NCBI GenBank assembly: GCA_002067565.1
Contig: MVQZ01000329.1
Span: 1-17,199 of the forward strand
Reading direction: 5' to 3'
DNA from: Methanobacterium sp. PtaU1.Bin242
GTDB lineage: Archaea; Methanobacteriota; Methanobacteria; Methanobacteriales; Methanobacteriaceae
Length of the DNA stretch: 17,199 nt
Position numbers and translations under genes: made by a program. Under the pieces are notes generated by a model, which saw nothing but the letters and a program-made list of their open reading frames with translations, had not been told where the DNA came from and made no database searches. This document shows, in pieces, positions 7,053 through 15,395 of this stretch; the first letter of the stretch is position 1; every line of letters starts with the position of its first letter.

Positions 7053-7190
7053 ATGGATAAGAAAGAAGTTGATTATATTGTTGAAAACTTCAAAGGTATC
7101 TTGTGGGAAGAACTGGATGAAGATTTGTGCAATATGAGTAAAGAGGAAATGAAAACCATAATCCTCAAACTCAAGAAAAGATTTGGTTGA
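7053..7190 (+). CDS. Possible small acidic protein, 45 residues
   Basis: ATG at 7053 opens a 45-codon frame ending in TGA at 7188-7190. The predicted protein begins MDKKEVDYIVENFKGILWEEL and ends in the basic run KLKKRFG. It looks like two amphipathic helices, with an acidic middle (EELDEDL) and a Lys-rich tail. AAGGGG at 7036-7041 could be the ribosome binding site, though the 11-nt spacing is long. I recognise no family. The balanced amino acid mix, unlike the Phe/Lys/Ile-heavy translations of nearby AT-rich DNA, argues for a real gene. It stands alone between divergent neighbours. It could be a regulator or a chance frame. Confidence 0.5.
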   Translation: MDKKEVDYIVENFKGILWEELDEDLCNMSKEEMKTIILKLKKRFG

Positions 7191-7654
7191 AATATAATTA
7201 TATCATCCCTTTTTTTATACTACTAACTATTACTTGTTAGAAAACCTTTCATTTTAGAGACTTAATAAAGAAATAGAAATGATACAAAAGACGCTGAAAT
7301 AATCGCATACTTGTTGTTTTATAATAATTATTATTCTTATTTTAAGGAAGTATTAAAGGATTTAAAATTTGAACAAAGATAAAAAAATTTAACAAAAATT
7401 TAAATATCTTTTGATAGCTTAAAAACCTGTTTTTTCCTAAAATAAAGATTCCCATCCAATATATAGTATATGTGCTATTTAAATTGTTTTAACATAATAT
7501 TTATATATTTTAAGACGCCCAATAATAATTATAGAAGCGTAACAGATCCATCTATTCACTACTTAGAAACCTTTGATACCACTTGATTTTCTAACTCCTC
7601 CTGTAAAACACAGTTTCATGATTAAACTAATTCTAAGAAAGATGCGTTAAATTA
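7191..7654. other. AT-rich intergenic stretch upstream of the P-type ATPase
   Basis: No gene is visible. A TATA-like ATTTATATATTTTAA at about 7499-7513 on the plus strand could start a longer ATPase leader or a short non-coding RNA; nothing in the sequence separates these. T-rich runs at about 7209-7216 could end the transcript of the small gene at 7053. Confidence 0.4.
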
Positions 7655-7662
7655 TTTATATC
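7655..7662 (+). promoter_or_regulatory. TATA box of the P-type ATPase
   Basis: TTTATATC matches 7 of 8 consensus positions. Transcription would begin near 7683, leaving a leader of about 50 nt that ends in the ribosome binding site AAAGGAG (7722-7728). Confidence 0.55.
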
Positions 7663-7736
7663 ATCAAGAAGAATTGGTAAAAAATAATATCCCTTATGGA
7701 TCCTGATTTCCTCAAAGTATTAAAGGAGCGGTAAAT

Positions 7737-10475
7737 ATGTCTAATCCCTCATCACCATCTTCAGATGCTGAAAATATTAAAGAGACGTGGTACGCGTTAA
7801 GCAAAGAGGAAATTGCCAAAAAGTTGGGTGTCTCTACTGAACAGGGACTTAGCTCTACTGAAGCCTCCAATCGCTTAAAAAGCTACGGATTTAACATACT
7901 TGAAGAAGAAAAGGAAAAACCTGCCTGGAGGAAATGGCTCGAACAATACAAGGCTTATATGCAAATTGTTCTGGTTATCGCCGCAGTTGTGAGCCTTTTC
8001 ATCGCAGAATACAGGACTTTTTTACTCCTTCTACTTTTAACAGTTTTCATTGCTAACTTGGGATATCGTCAGGAGGCCAAGGCTTCTAAGAGTGTTGCTG
8101 CACTTAACAAGATGATGAAAGTCGTTGCCAAAGTACGGCGGGATGGTGTAGTAAGCCCGGTTGAGGCTGAAGAGATTGTCCCTGGCGATATCGTAATATT
8201 AGATGCAGGGGATCGTGTACCTGCGGATGGGCGGGTGATAGTTGCTGCCAATCTCCAGGTGGAAGAGGCAGCCCTCACCGGCGAGAGCATGGCGGTTGAA
8301 AAGAACAGTGATATTATCACTATAACGGATCCGCCCCTGGGGGACCGGGTGAACATGGCCTTCATGAATACCAATGTGACCAGGGGTCATGGTGAGATCC
8401 TGGTCACCCAGACCGGTATGGATTCTGAGGTAGGTCATATAGCCACCATGCTAAAGGAGCATAAGATAGAAAAAACCCCTCTCACGCAGCAAATTGACCG
8501 GGTCACCCTCTTCATTATAGGGATGGCGGTGTTAGCATTTTTAGCTATTGTTTTAATCGGGCTTTCCCAAGGAGGGACCTTTAAGGACCTGTTCAACATC
8601 GGCATATCCTTGGCTATAGGTTCCATTCCAGATGCCCTGCCTGCTGTTGTAACCACCATCCTGGCCATGGGGATGATGGCCATGGCCAAGAAGAATGCCA
8701 TCATTAAAAACATGCCCGCAGTTGAAACCCTGGGATCCACCTCTGCAATTAACTCCGATAAGACCGGGACACTCACCATGAACCAGATGACTGTACGGAT
8801 CATTTCAACATTAAAACACCATTATACAGTTTCGGGGGAGGGCTACAGCTTCGATGGGAAAATAAAGAGGATCGAAGGAGAAGCTGAAGAAAACCTCGAT
8901 CATATACTTTTTCCATGCGCTCTCTGTATTGACACTGATATCAGAGATGGACAGGTGGTGGGAGATCCTACAGAGGCAGCTCTCTATGTTCTAGCTGAAA
9001 AAGGCGGTCTGAATGTACAGGAATTCCGTAAGAATTATCCCCGGATTTCAAGCATACCCTTTGATTCGGATTATAAATTCATGGCAACCTTCCATACCAT
9101 GAAAACACCCTCAGAAAAGTCAGTAATCAGGGCATACATCAAGGGAGCTCCGGATGTGATCCTGGGACGGTCAGCCTATGGGCTGATGCCTGACGGATCG
9201 GCTCGTAAGTTAAGTGACGGTGACAAGAGGAAGATTGAGGATGAAAATGAGCGTATAGCAAGTGAAGGATTGCGTGTTCTTGCCCTTGCACAGAAAGATT
9301 TTGATCCAATATCATTTGACCCAAATGCTGACCTCATGCCCCTCATGGAAGGGCTGCTGATAACGGCACTTATTGGTGAAGTTGATCCACCACGTCCCGA
9401 AGCAAAGTATGCAATTCGTAAGGCAAAAGAAGCTGGTGTCCAGGTCAGGATGATCACCGGTGACCATGCAGTTACAGCTGAGGCCATAGGCCGAGAGTTA
9501 GGTATTGATGGGAAAACTGTTACTGGCGCAGAATTTGCTGCTTTAAGTGATGAAGAAGCTGAAAATCAGATCGATGAGATTGGAGTTCTGGCCCGGGTGG
9601 CACCGGAACATAAAGTCAGATTGGTGAAGACCCTTAAAAGGAAAGGCAATATTGTGGCCATGACTGGGGATGGTGTAAATGACGCTCCTTCTATCAAGGC
9701 AGCTGACATAGGTATTGCCATGGGTGTTACTGGCACTGATGTTGCAAAGGGAGCTGCCAAGATGATCCTGGTAGATGATAATTTTGCAACCATTGTAACT
9801 GCCATCGAAGAAGGGCGTAAGATCTACGATAACCTGCAGAAGTTCCTCCGGATCCAGATTGCTAACATGTTCATGTTCATCCTGGCATTTTTAGGAGCTG
9901 CCATATTTTCCATTATAGGTACAGCCCTTTACACTCCCGGTCAGGTTTTATGGGTTCATATGCTGGTGGTTGCACCCATTGGGATAATGTTTGGACTGGA
10001 TATGGCATCACCTGGAATTATGACCCGTAAACCTAGAAAACATGATGAAGAGATCATTTCTAAAGGTATGTATATTAGGTTGTTTGTTGTCGGAGTTTTC
10101 ATGGCCGCTACATCACTTTTTGTTTATCATATAGGGCATGTATCCTCTGGCTCTTTAGAGACTGGTCAGACCATGGGGCTGGTAAGCATATCATTAATGA
10201 ACATCTTCCTTGCGTTGAACCTCCGGTTCCCCAACGATACCGCATTTCAAAGCGCAACATTTTCAAATATCAGGCTACTTTATGCATATCTATGGATTAT
10301 ACTCGGAACGCTCCTCATTACAGAAACAAGGCTTTTCCATGAACTTTTTGGTACTGTGTCCCTCGATGCATATCAGTGGGGCATATGTATCATCCCTGGA
10401 ATACTACTTTTAATTATTGGAGAAGTATTCAAGAGATTTCTCCGCTATAAGAACCGAAAATCTCCTGCAATCTAG
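7737..10475 (+). CDS. P2-like P-type cation ATPase with altered ion-binding residues
   Basis: Membrane pump that couples ATP hydrolysis to cation transport through a phospho-aspartate; 912 residues, full length. Order: cation ATPase N-terminal domain (about 15-75), membrane pair, actuator domain with TGES (181-184), TM4 with PDALP (298-302), phosphorylation site NSDKTGTLT with D341, nucleotide-binding domain with KGAPD (469-473), MITGD (572-576), hinge TGDGVNDAP (643-651), then the C-terminal membrane bundle. The layout matches Ca2+-ATPase-like (P2) pumps, but the ion ligands do not: Glu of PEGLP is Asp299, the TM5 Glu column is Met713, and the TM6 NLVTD motif reads HMLVV (741-745), losing Asn and Asp. 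The transported ion is therefore uncertain; Ca2+ is unlikely. The gene is visibly richer in G+C than its neighbours. The ATG at 7737 follows AGGAG with 8-nt spacing. Confidence 0.93.
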   Translation: MSNPSSPSSDAENIKETWYALSKEEIAKKLGVSTEQGLSSTEASNRLKSYGFNILEEEKEKPAWRKWLEQYKAYMQIVLVIAAVVSLFIAEYRTFLLLLLLTVFIANLGYRQEAKASKSVAALNKMMKVVAKVRRDGVVSPVEAEEIVPGDIVILDAGDRVPADGRVIVAANLQVEEAALTGESMAVEKNSDIITITDPPLGDRVNMAFMNTNVTRGHGEILVTQTGMDSEVGHIATMLKEHKIEKTPLTQQIDRVTLFIIGMAVLAFLAIVLIGLSQGGTFKDLFNIGISLAIGSIPDALPAVVTTILAMGMMAMAKKNAIIKNMPAVETLGSTSAINSDKTGTLTMNQMTVRIISTLKHHYTVSGEGYSFDGKIKRIEGEAEENLDHILFPCALCIDTDIRDGQVVGDPTEAALYVLAEKGGLNVQEFRKNYPRISSIPFDSDYKFMATFHTMKTPSEKSVIRAYIKGAPDVILGRSAYGLMPDGSARKLSDGDKRKIEDENERIASEGLRVLALAQKDFDPISFDPNADLMPLMEGLLITALIGEVDPPRPEAKYAIRKAKEAGVQVRMITGDHAVTAEAIGRELGIDGKTVTGAEFAALSDEEAENQIDEIGVLARVAPEHKVRLVKTLKRKGNIVAMTGDGVNDAPSIKAADIGIAMGVTGTDVAKGAAKMILVDDNFATIVTAIEEGRKIYDNLQKFLRIQIANMFMFILAFLGAAIFSIIGTALYTPGQVLWVHMLVVAPIGIMFGLDMASPGIMTRKPRKHDEEIISKGMYIRLFVVGVFMAATSLFVYHIGHVSSGSLETGQTMGLVSISLMNIFLALNLRFPNDTAFQSATFSNIRLLYAYLWIILGTLLITETRLFHELFGTVSLDAYQWGICIIPGILLLIIGEVFKRFLRYKNRKSPAI

Positions 10476-10500
10476 TATAAGCTATTAATAATCATCAAAT

Positions 10501-10550
10501 TATAAAAAAATAAGAGTTAACACGTACAATTATTTTTTATTTACTCTTAA
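10501..10550. terminator. Candidate bidirectional terminator between convergent genes
   Basis: TAAGAGT (10511-10517) pairs with ACTCTTA (10543-10549). Inside and beside the arms is an A7 run at 10504-10510 and a T6 run near 10533-10538, so each strand carries a T-tract after the gene it ends. The right arm lies within the last codons of the CPBP gene. Confidence 0.5.
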
Positions 10551-11417
10551 AACACGTAATTCTAATGGCTCTGGTAAGACCCATCTACCACGCCACAGCA
10601 GCAAGAGAGATAAGATGATTATGAATGCGACGTAGTATATATTGCTTAAGGCACTGGCGTTCACCAACAGATAAAACATGGTTATGTTACGTAAACCATC
10701 GAAATAACCATGGAACACTGAGGAAACCACAATACTCCCCGATCGAACCCATACATAGCTTAAAATTATAGCAGTACAACCAGTAAGCAGTGCACCAAAT
10801 AGAATGGTTGGTAACATCTGTATAACCAAGTAGAGATTTAGCTGGCCAGCATTGGTCATTGAAGTTGAAACAAATGGGATTAACCAGACAGGCCAGTGCC
10901 AGGCCCAATAGATTATGGCGCCGACGATTAAGGCTTTACGCGCCCCCATCCACCATATTTTAGGCAGTAGATAACCTCTGAAACCAAATTCCTCTCCAAA
11001 ACCAAGTATGGGGGTAAAAAAGATCACATAAAGAGTTAATGTTGTGTTTTTCCACGTCAATGGAGCCAATGTACGTGTTCCCACCAGCATATCCACTACA
11101 GCGGGTAAAATAAAAATTAGTAAAGGTAATCCCAGAGCTAACATCCAGGAGCTTGCATTTCCCCAACGCCAGCCAATGGTGCTGAAGCCATCCTGGAAAA
11201 TCCAACGCCCGGCGATGAAGGTGCCGACAGTTACCATAAGCATGCCGATACTCGACCATATTAATGGAATCCAATAATTATCAAAAGAAATTAGAGCACT
11301 GGGTAAAAGAAATGGCCAACTCAATGCGAAAATGATTAAAAGGTAAAGCCATAGCCTAAATTTGCGTGGCTTAGCAGATGGTTTTGAATTATCAAAGACA
11401 TGGGGACTGTCATGCAT
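10530..11417 (-). CDS. CPBP-family intramembrane metalloprotease (CAAX prenyl protease-like)
   Basis: Polytopic membrane protein, 295 residues, with about eight hydrophobic segments from residue 21 onward. It has the CPBP (Abi) signature: GEEFGFRGYLLP with the EExxxR motif at 142-147, a conserved His in WAWHWPVW (H174), and FHGYFDGLRN with H236. These are the metal and catalytic residues of the Rce1-like glutamic protease superfamily. Substrates of archaeal members are unknown. The ATG at 11417 has no Shine-Dalgarno sequence; a TTTAATATT element centred 27 bp upstream suggests a leaderless transcript. The gene is convergent with the P-type ATPase and shares a terminator region with it; a functional link is not implied. 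Confidence 0.85.
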   Translation of the reverse strand: MHDSPHVFDNSKPSAKPRKFRLWLYLLIIFALSWPFLLPSALISFDNYWIPLIWSSIGMLMVTVGTFIAGRWIFQDGFSTIGWRWGNASSWMLALGLPLLIFILPAVVDMLVGTRTLAPLTWKNTTLTLYVIFFTPILGFGEEFGFRGYLLPKIWWMGARKALIVGAIIYWAWHWPVWLIPFVSTSMTNAGQLNLYLVIQMLPTILFGALLTGCTAIILSYVWVRSGSIVVSSVFHGYFDGLRNITMFYLLVNASALSNIYYVAFIIILSLLLLWRGRWVLPEPLELRVLRVNKK

Positions 11418-11439
11418 ATTATGTATCTTTGATCATACA

Positions 11440-11448
11440 ATATTAAAT
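11440..11448 (-). promoter_or_regulatory. Candidate TATA box of the CPBP gene (leaderless)
   Basis: The minus strand reads TTTAATATT. Its centre is 27 bp from the ATG at 11417, the usual TATA to start-site distance, so transcription would begin at or next to the start codon. Confidence 0.4.
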
Positions 11449-11492
11449 TTTTTACTAAAAAATTTAGCTATCCCATAATTAATTCGTGAGAG

Positions 11493-11500
11493 ATATAAAT
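11493..11500 (+). promoter_or_regulatory. Candidate TATA box of the Nmad3-like gene
   Basis: ATATAAAT in a GAGAGATATAAATAAT context. A start near 11521 would give a leader of about 65 nt that includes the small frame at 11530-11571. Confidence 0.45.
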
Positions 11501-11586
11501 AATATGACTAATTTAATAATGAAGGGATTATGTTTACAAAGGGTTTTTTTAAAGCTTATTTTAAACAGTAAAACAGGCCATTAAAA

Positions 11587-12285
11587 ATGAAAGCAATACT
11601 TTTAAGGGTTGGCATTGATAAGGGAAGTGGGGGAGTATTAGCCCCCATATTCAGTGATGGTTCTTTTGAATATATACCCATACCAGAAGAAGTTGAATCA
11701 ACCGAATCCCAGACTTATAATAACACTTTAGGGCGAACCGGCGAACCTTTAGGTTATTATGTGCCCCTTAAAATTAGAGATAATATAATGCATTTTGATC
11801 CGGAATTTAAGACATTTACCTATGGAGATCCCTCGTCCAAAAGGAATTTTTTACTAAAATTAGATAAAAAGGATTTATTAGTATTTTACGCTGGCTTAAC
11901 ACCATATGAAAATGAATTTTATCCAGAAGCTCTTTATATTATTGGTTATTTTATTGTAAAGGAAGTAATAGACTTCAATAAATTATCAGAATCAGAAACT
12001 CAAGATTATATGAAGCAATACCACAATAACTCCCACATCAAAAGAAAAATGGACTTGAAAGATTTGATAATTGTTGCAGGATATAATAAGGAGAGTAAAT
12101 TATTAAATAAAGCAATAATTATCAGTCATCCTAAGCTAAATAAAGCAGGAAGAACTTATCATGCTGTTTCCAGAGAAATAGAGATGAAGCTTGGAATTCA
12201 AGGATCAATCCAGAGAAGTATCCCTCCCAGAATAATAGAAAATCAAAAAAACATTGAAAACTTGAAAAAAATACTCAGATTATAA
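11587..12285 (+). CDS. Nmad3-like protein (predicted nucleotide modification-associated family)
   Basis: Soluble 232-residue protein. The N-terminus MKAILLRVGIDKGSGG, followed by APIFSDGSFEYIPIPE (19-34), matches my recollection of the Nmad3 pattern: a (S)RxGfD..GG motif, a PI.DG motif and a PIP motif. Later blocks fit too: MHFDPEFKTFTYGD, KKDLLVFYAGL and YIIGYFIV. Nmad families were defined computationally by association with DNA base modification genes; the biochemical activity is not established and none of those partner genes is visible here. There is no clear ribosome binding site before the ATG. The downstream flavoprotein is on the same strand but 114 bp away and probably unrelated. 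Family call is moderate; function is inference. Confidence 0.6.
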   Translation: MKAILLRVGIDKGSGGVLAPIFSDGSFEYIPIPEEVESTESQTYNNTLGRTGEPLGYYVPLKIRDNIMHFDPEFKTFTYGDPSSKRNFLLKLDKKDLLVFYAGLTPYENEFYPEALYIIGYFIVKEVIDFNKLSESETQDYMKQYHNNSHIKRKMDLKDLIIVAGYNKESKLLNKAIIISHPKLNKAGRTYHAVSREIEMKLGIQGSIQRSIPPRIIENQKNIENLKKILRL

Positions 12286-12399
12286 ATTTAAAAAAATCAG
12301 ATGAATAATTTATTTTTATTAATCCAGCAAATAAATGAAATGAACAAAAAGGTTTAGAAATAAATAGAATATGAGAATTTGCCTAGGGAAAATGGAATT
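12286..12399 (+). promoter_or_regulatory. Short AT-rich spacer before the flavoprotein gene
   Basis: The spacer holds TTTATTTTTATT near 12309-12320, which may act as a T-rich terminator for the upstream gene or a weak promoter. The flavoprotein ribosome binding site lies at its end (AGGGA at 12385-12389, or GGA at 12394-12396). Confidence 0.3.
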
Positions 12400-13638
12400 A
12401 TGAAAATATATGATATAGCCGTAATTGGAGGGGGGCCTGCCGGGTGCATGGCAGCCATTAGAGGAGCACAACTGGGAAAAAAGGTAATTTTACTGGAGAG
12501 AAATGATAAAATATGCCGTAAACTCCTTCTAACCGCTAATGGCAGATGTAACATTACTAATACAGCGCAGCTGGAAGTTTTTCTGGAAATGTTTGGCAGA
12601 AGAGGGTCTTTTTACCGGGATGCTTTCAGTGAATTTTCCAACCAGGATTTGATGGAATTTTTTAAAATCCGTGGTCTTGATTTTAAGGTGGAAGAAGCAG
12701 GAAGAGTATTTCCCAGTACAGAAAAAGCCGAATCTGTGGTAAATATTTTAAAAAGGGCTTTAGATGAATATGGGGTGAAAATAATTTATAATTACCGTTT
12801 AAAGCATCTGCATCAACAGTCTAAAATTTTCAAACTATATTCAACCGAAGAAGAATTATTTACCACCTATAATATTATTATAGCTACAGGTGGGGCATCC
12901 TATCCTCGAACCGGGTCAACAGGGGATGGTTTTACCGTTGCAGGATCATTAGGACATCATATTACAGAACTGAAACCAGGAGGAGTCCCACTACGGGTAA
13001 GAGAAAAATGGGTTCATAAATTAAAGGGAGTTGCTCTGGAGAATGTCGGGTTAAAAATAGTATATGATGGTAAAATATTGAATTTACCTGATGGAAACCT
13101 TCTTTTAACGCATTTTGGAGTTTCAGGACCGGTTATTCTTGATATGAGTCATACAATTGTGGAGCTTATGGATAAGCAAGGTGATTTGGAGATTTATGTT
13201 GATCTTAAACCGGAACTCAAGCAGGATGCTCTGGAAGTCCAGATGGTGGAGGATTTTCAGAAATATAGTAAAAAGAGTTTAAAGAATTATTTAAAGTTTC
13301 ACCTGCCCCAAAGACTGGTTGATCCTGTTTTAGAAATATCACATCTTGATCCTGAAAAAAAACTTAATCAGATCACTAAAAAAGAGAGATTGATGTTACA
13401 GGAAATATTAAAGGCTCTTCCCTTAACTATTACCGGGCATCTTCCCCTGGATAGAGCTATGGTTACCTGTGGCGGAGTATCAAAAAAGGAAATAGACCCA
13501 AAAACCATGGAATCAAAGTTAGTTAAGGGATTATACTTTGTCGGGGAAATAATTGCCGGGTGCGGCCGAAGAGGAGGTTTCAACCTACAACAGGCATTTT
13601 CAACAGGTTATGTAGCCGGAAGCAATGCATCCAGATAG
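12400..13638 (+). CDS. HI0933/BaiN-type FAD-dependent oxidoreductase
   Basis: Cytosolic flavoprotein of the HI0933/BaiN (YhiN-like) family, 412 residues, the normal length. The N-terminal Rossmann motif VIGGGPAGCMAA (8-19) binds FAD, with the acidic residue of LLERND (31-36) for the ribose. Family signatures follow: KLLLTANGRCNITNT (41-55), RVFPSTEKAESVV, ATGGASYPRTGSTGDG and the C-terminal GCGRRGGFNLQQAFSTGY. Bacterial members include BaiN, which acts on bile-acid intermediates, but the reaction of archaeal homologues is unknown. The ATG at 12400 is chosen because the protein then begins MKIYDIAVIGGG, as is typical; a TTG at 12379 would add seven residues. No operon partner is evident. Confidence 0.93.
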   Translation: MKIYDIAVIGGGPAGCMAAIRGAQLGKKVILLERNDKICRKLLLTANGRCNITNTAQLEVFLEMFGRRGSFYRDAFSEFSNQDLMEFFKIRGLDFKVEEAGRVFPSTEKAESVVNILKRALDEYGVKIIYNYRLKHLHQQSKIFKLYSTEEELFTTYNIIIATGGASYPRTGSTGDGFTVAGSLGHHITELKPGGVPLRVREKWVHKLKGVALENVGLKIVYDGKILNLPDGNLLLTHFGVSGPVILDMSHTIVELMDKQGDLEIYVDLKPELKQDALEVQMVEDFQKYSKKSLKNYLKFHLPQRLVDPVLEISHLDPEKKLNQITKKERLMLQEILKALPLTITGHLPLDRAMVTCGGVSKKEIDPKTMESKLVKGLYFVGEIIAGCGRRGGFNLQQAFSTGYVAGSNASR

Positions 13639-13780
13639 TATAAGATATTAAGATCTAATGTGATGAAGAAGACGGGTTATAAACCATTATAACAAATCAT
13701 TCTCCTTTTAAAAATATCTTCTTTGATAATTCAACTTCATATGACAGCAAAACATAGGATTTATACTTTTTAAAATTTTC

Positions 13781-13792
13781 ATATTATAATAA
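13781..13792 (+). promoter_or_regulatory. Candidate TATA box of the RsbW-GNAT gene
   Basis: ATATTATAATAA about 80 bp before the ATG at 13867. It gives a leader of roughly 55 nt ending in GGAG (13857-13860). Confidence 0.35.
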
Positions 13793-13866
13793 GAAGAGAA
13801 AAAAATAAGAATTAAATGTAATAAAACCAGATAATTATGTTCATAGAAAATTGAATGGAGATTATC

Positions 13867-15339
13867 ATGGTAACTGAGAAACATTCTTTACGTACCAGTT
13901 TATCTGTTCCAGCAGATATGCGTTTTCTTAAAATGGTCCAGGAATACATTCTTAAGATGTCATCCATCGCAGGACTTTCTGATTTGGAGGGTCAACGACT
14001 TGAATTGGCAGCTGAAGAAGCATTTGTTAACATACTGGAGCATGCCTATCCTGATGGTGTGCCTGGTGATGTTTTCATAAAATCAGAAATAGCTGAAACA
14101 GAGTTAACCCTCTCTATCCGGGATGAGGGATTGCCCTTTGACAAGTCCCCGGAAAGTTATCCTGCACCAGGATTGGAAGTTGAATTTTTAGAAGAAGGTT
14201 TGGGATTTCGTTTAATCCGTAATGCAGTGGATGAAGCTCATTTTGAAAATCTGGGCCGCAGAGGCAAGGTTCTGCGCATGGTAAAACGTTTATCTGAAAC
14301 ATTCGATCCGGAACTTGGTGATGTGTCTCAGATGGTTGATGCAGCCCCTCCTCAGCAATATAAAGTGCGACCAATGAACCCTGATGAGGCAATTAAAGTA
14401 GCACAATTATTTTGGGTGGCATATGGTTATTCCTATAAAAATGAAGATTTTTACCGGCCGGAAGGATTGGTACATCTAGTAGGCAGTGGCAGGTTAATCA
14501 GTTATGTGGCTGTGGCTGAAAATGGTGATGTAGCTGGACATGTGGGTTTATTAAGATATGAAAACGTGCCAATGGCTGAAGAAGCTCTTTTAGTTGTTTC
14601 TCCGGTTCATCGGGGCCGTAGGATAATGGATCTGCTCCATGATGCCATACAGGCCAAAGCTAGGGAAATGGAACTTAAAGGTGTTTCAGTTGACCCGGTT
14701 ACTAGCCATATTATTAGTCAAAGAAGGATAATACAGTTAGGGGGACGTCCCTGTGGAATTGACCTGGCAGCTTGTCCTCCCCGTGTTTTTAAGGGAATAG
14801 CCAATGAAGAGGAGCAGCCCCAGAGGGAATCCTATTTACATTGCTTTAATTATTTATCTGAACCCCCATCAATGATCATTCATGCACCTTCCCATCACCA
14901 GCAGATGATTACCCAGATATATGAAAACTTGGGGCAGCAAATTATTTTTGAAAATCCCGGCACCAGTAAGTTACCAGGTGATTATCAAATCAACTTCGAT
15001 AAAACCCTCAGAAAGGGAGAACTAAAAGTGATTACAGCTAATGAAAATCAATGGCCAGAAATACTTCGAGTAGCAGATGATCTGGCAGAATTTGCTGGTG
15101 CTGAGGTTGTTGTTTTAGACTTACCTCTAGCACAAAGAGCATCAGCCTTATTATGTGAACTGGCCGAAGATGTAGGCTTCTTTTTTGCAGGCATAAGGCC
15201 ATGTGAGGCACTTGACGGTGATTATTTAAGATTACAACGATTACATGTTCCAATGGATATGGATAGACTGAGTATTTACTCTGATCTTGGTCAGGAACTG
15301 TTTGACTATGTTGATGCTTGCAAGTCTAACCGAGTTTAG
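13867..15339 (+). CDS. RsbW-like ATPase domain fused to a GNAT acetyltransferase domain
   Basis: Soluble protein of 490 residues in three parts. Residues about 8-145 are a GHKL/HATPase domain of the RsbW anti-sigma kinase type: N-box LAAEEAFVNILEHAY (47-61), G1-like RDEGLPFD (85-92) and GLGFRLI (111-117). Residues about 165-310 resemble a GNAT acetyltransferase: YKVRPMNPDEA opening, YVAVAENGDVAGHVGL strands, and VVSPVHRGRRIMDLL (243-257), where acetyl-CoA would bind. Residues about 325-490 form a third region without clear motifs, possibly a second degenerate GNAT-like fold. RsbW kinases phosphorylate STAS-domain antagonists in bacteria; archaea have no sigma factors, so the partner must differ, and no STAS gene is visible here. 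The start at 13867 is set by GGAG 6 nt upstream; an ATG at 13855 lies over that site. Confidence 0.85.
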   Translation: MVTEKHSLRTSLSVPADMRFLKMVQEYILKMSSIAGLSDLEGQRLELAAEEAFVNILEHAYPDGVPGDVFIKSEIAETELTLSIRDEGLPFDKSPESYPAPGLEVEFLEEGLGFRLIRNAVDEAHFENLGRRGKVLRMVKRLSETFDPELGDVSQMVDAAPPQQYKVRPMNPDEAIKVAQLFWVAYGYSYKNEDFYRPEGLVHLVGSGRLISYVAVAENGDVAGHVGLLRYENVPMAEEALLVVSPVHRGRRIMDLLHDAIQAKAREMELKGVSVDPVTSHIISQRRIIQLGGRPCGIDLAACPPRVFKGIANEEEQPQRESYLHCFNYLSEPPSMIIHAPSHHQQMITQIYENLGQQIIFENPGTSKLPGDYQINFDKTLRKGELKVITANENQWPEILRVADDLAEFAGAEVVVLDLPLAQRASALLCELAEDVGFFFAGIRPCEALDGDYLRLQRLHVPMDMDRLSIYSDLGQELFDYVDACKSNRV

Positions 15340-15395
15340 TTATCTTCAAATTAATAGAATGTATTCAGATGAGAAAAAAATTCATTCCCTTTCCT

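Noticed and set aside
8069..9805. Several long minus-strand frames inside the P-type ATPase gene
   Set aside because: They are mirror frames of a G+C-richer coding gene; translations have no recognisable domain and overlap the ATPase catalytic motifs.
13660..13700. GTGATGA resembling a C box of a C/D box guide RNA, in the gap after the flavoprotein gene
   Set aside because: No matching D box (CTGA) lies at a suitable distance, and the flanks do not pair.
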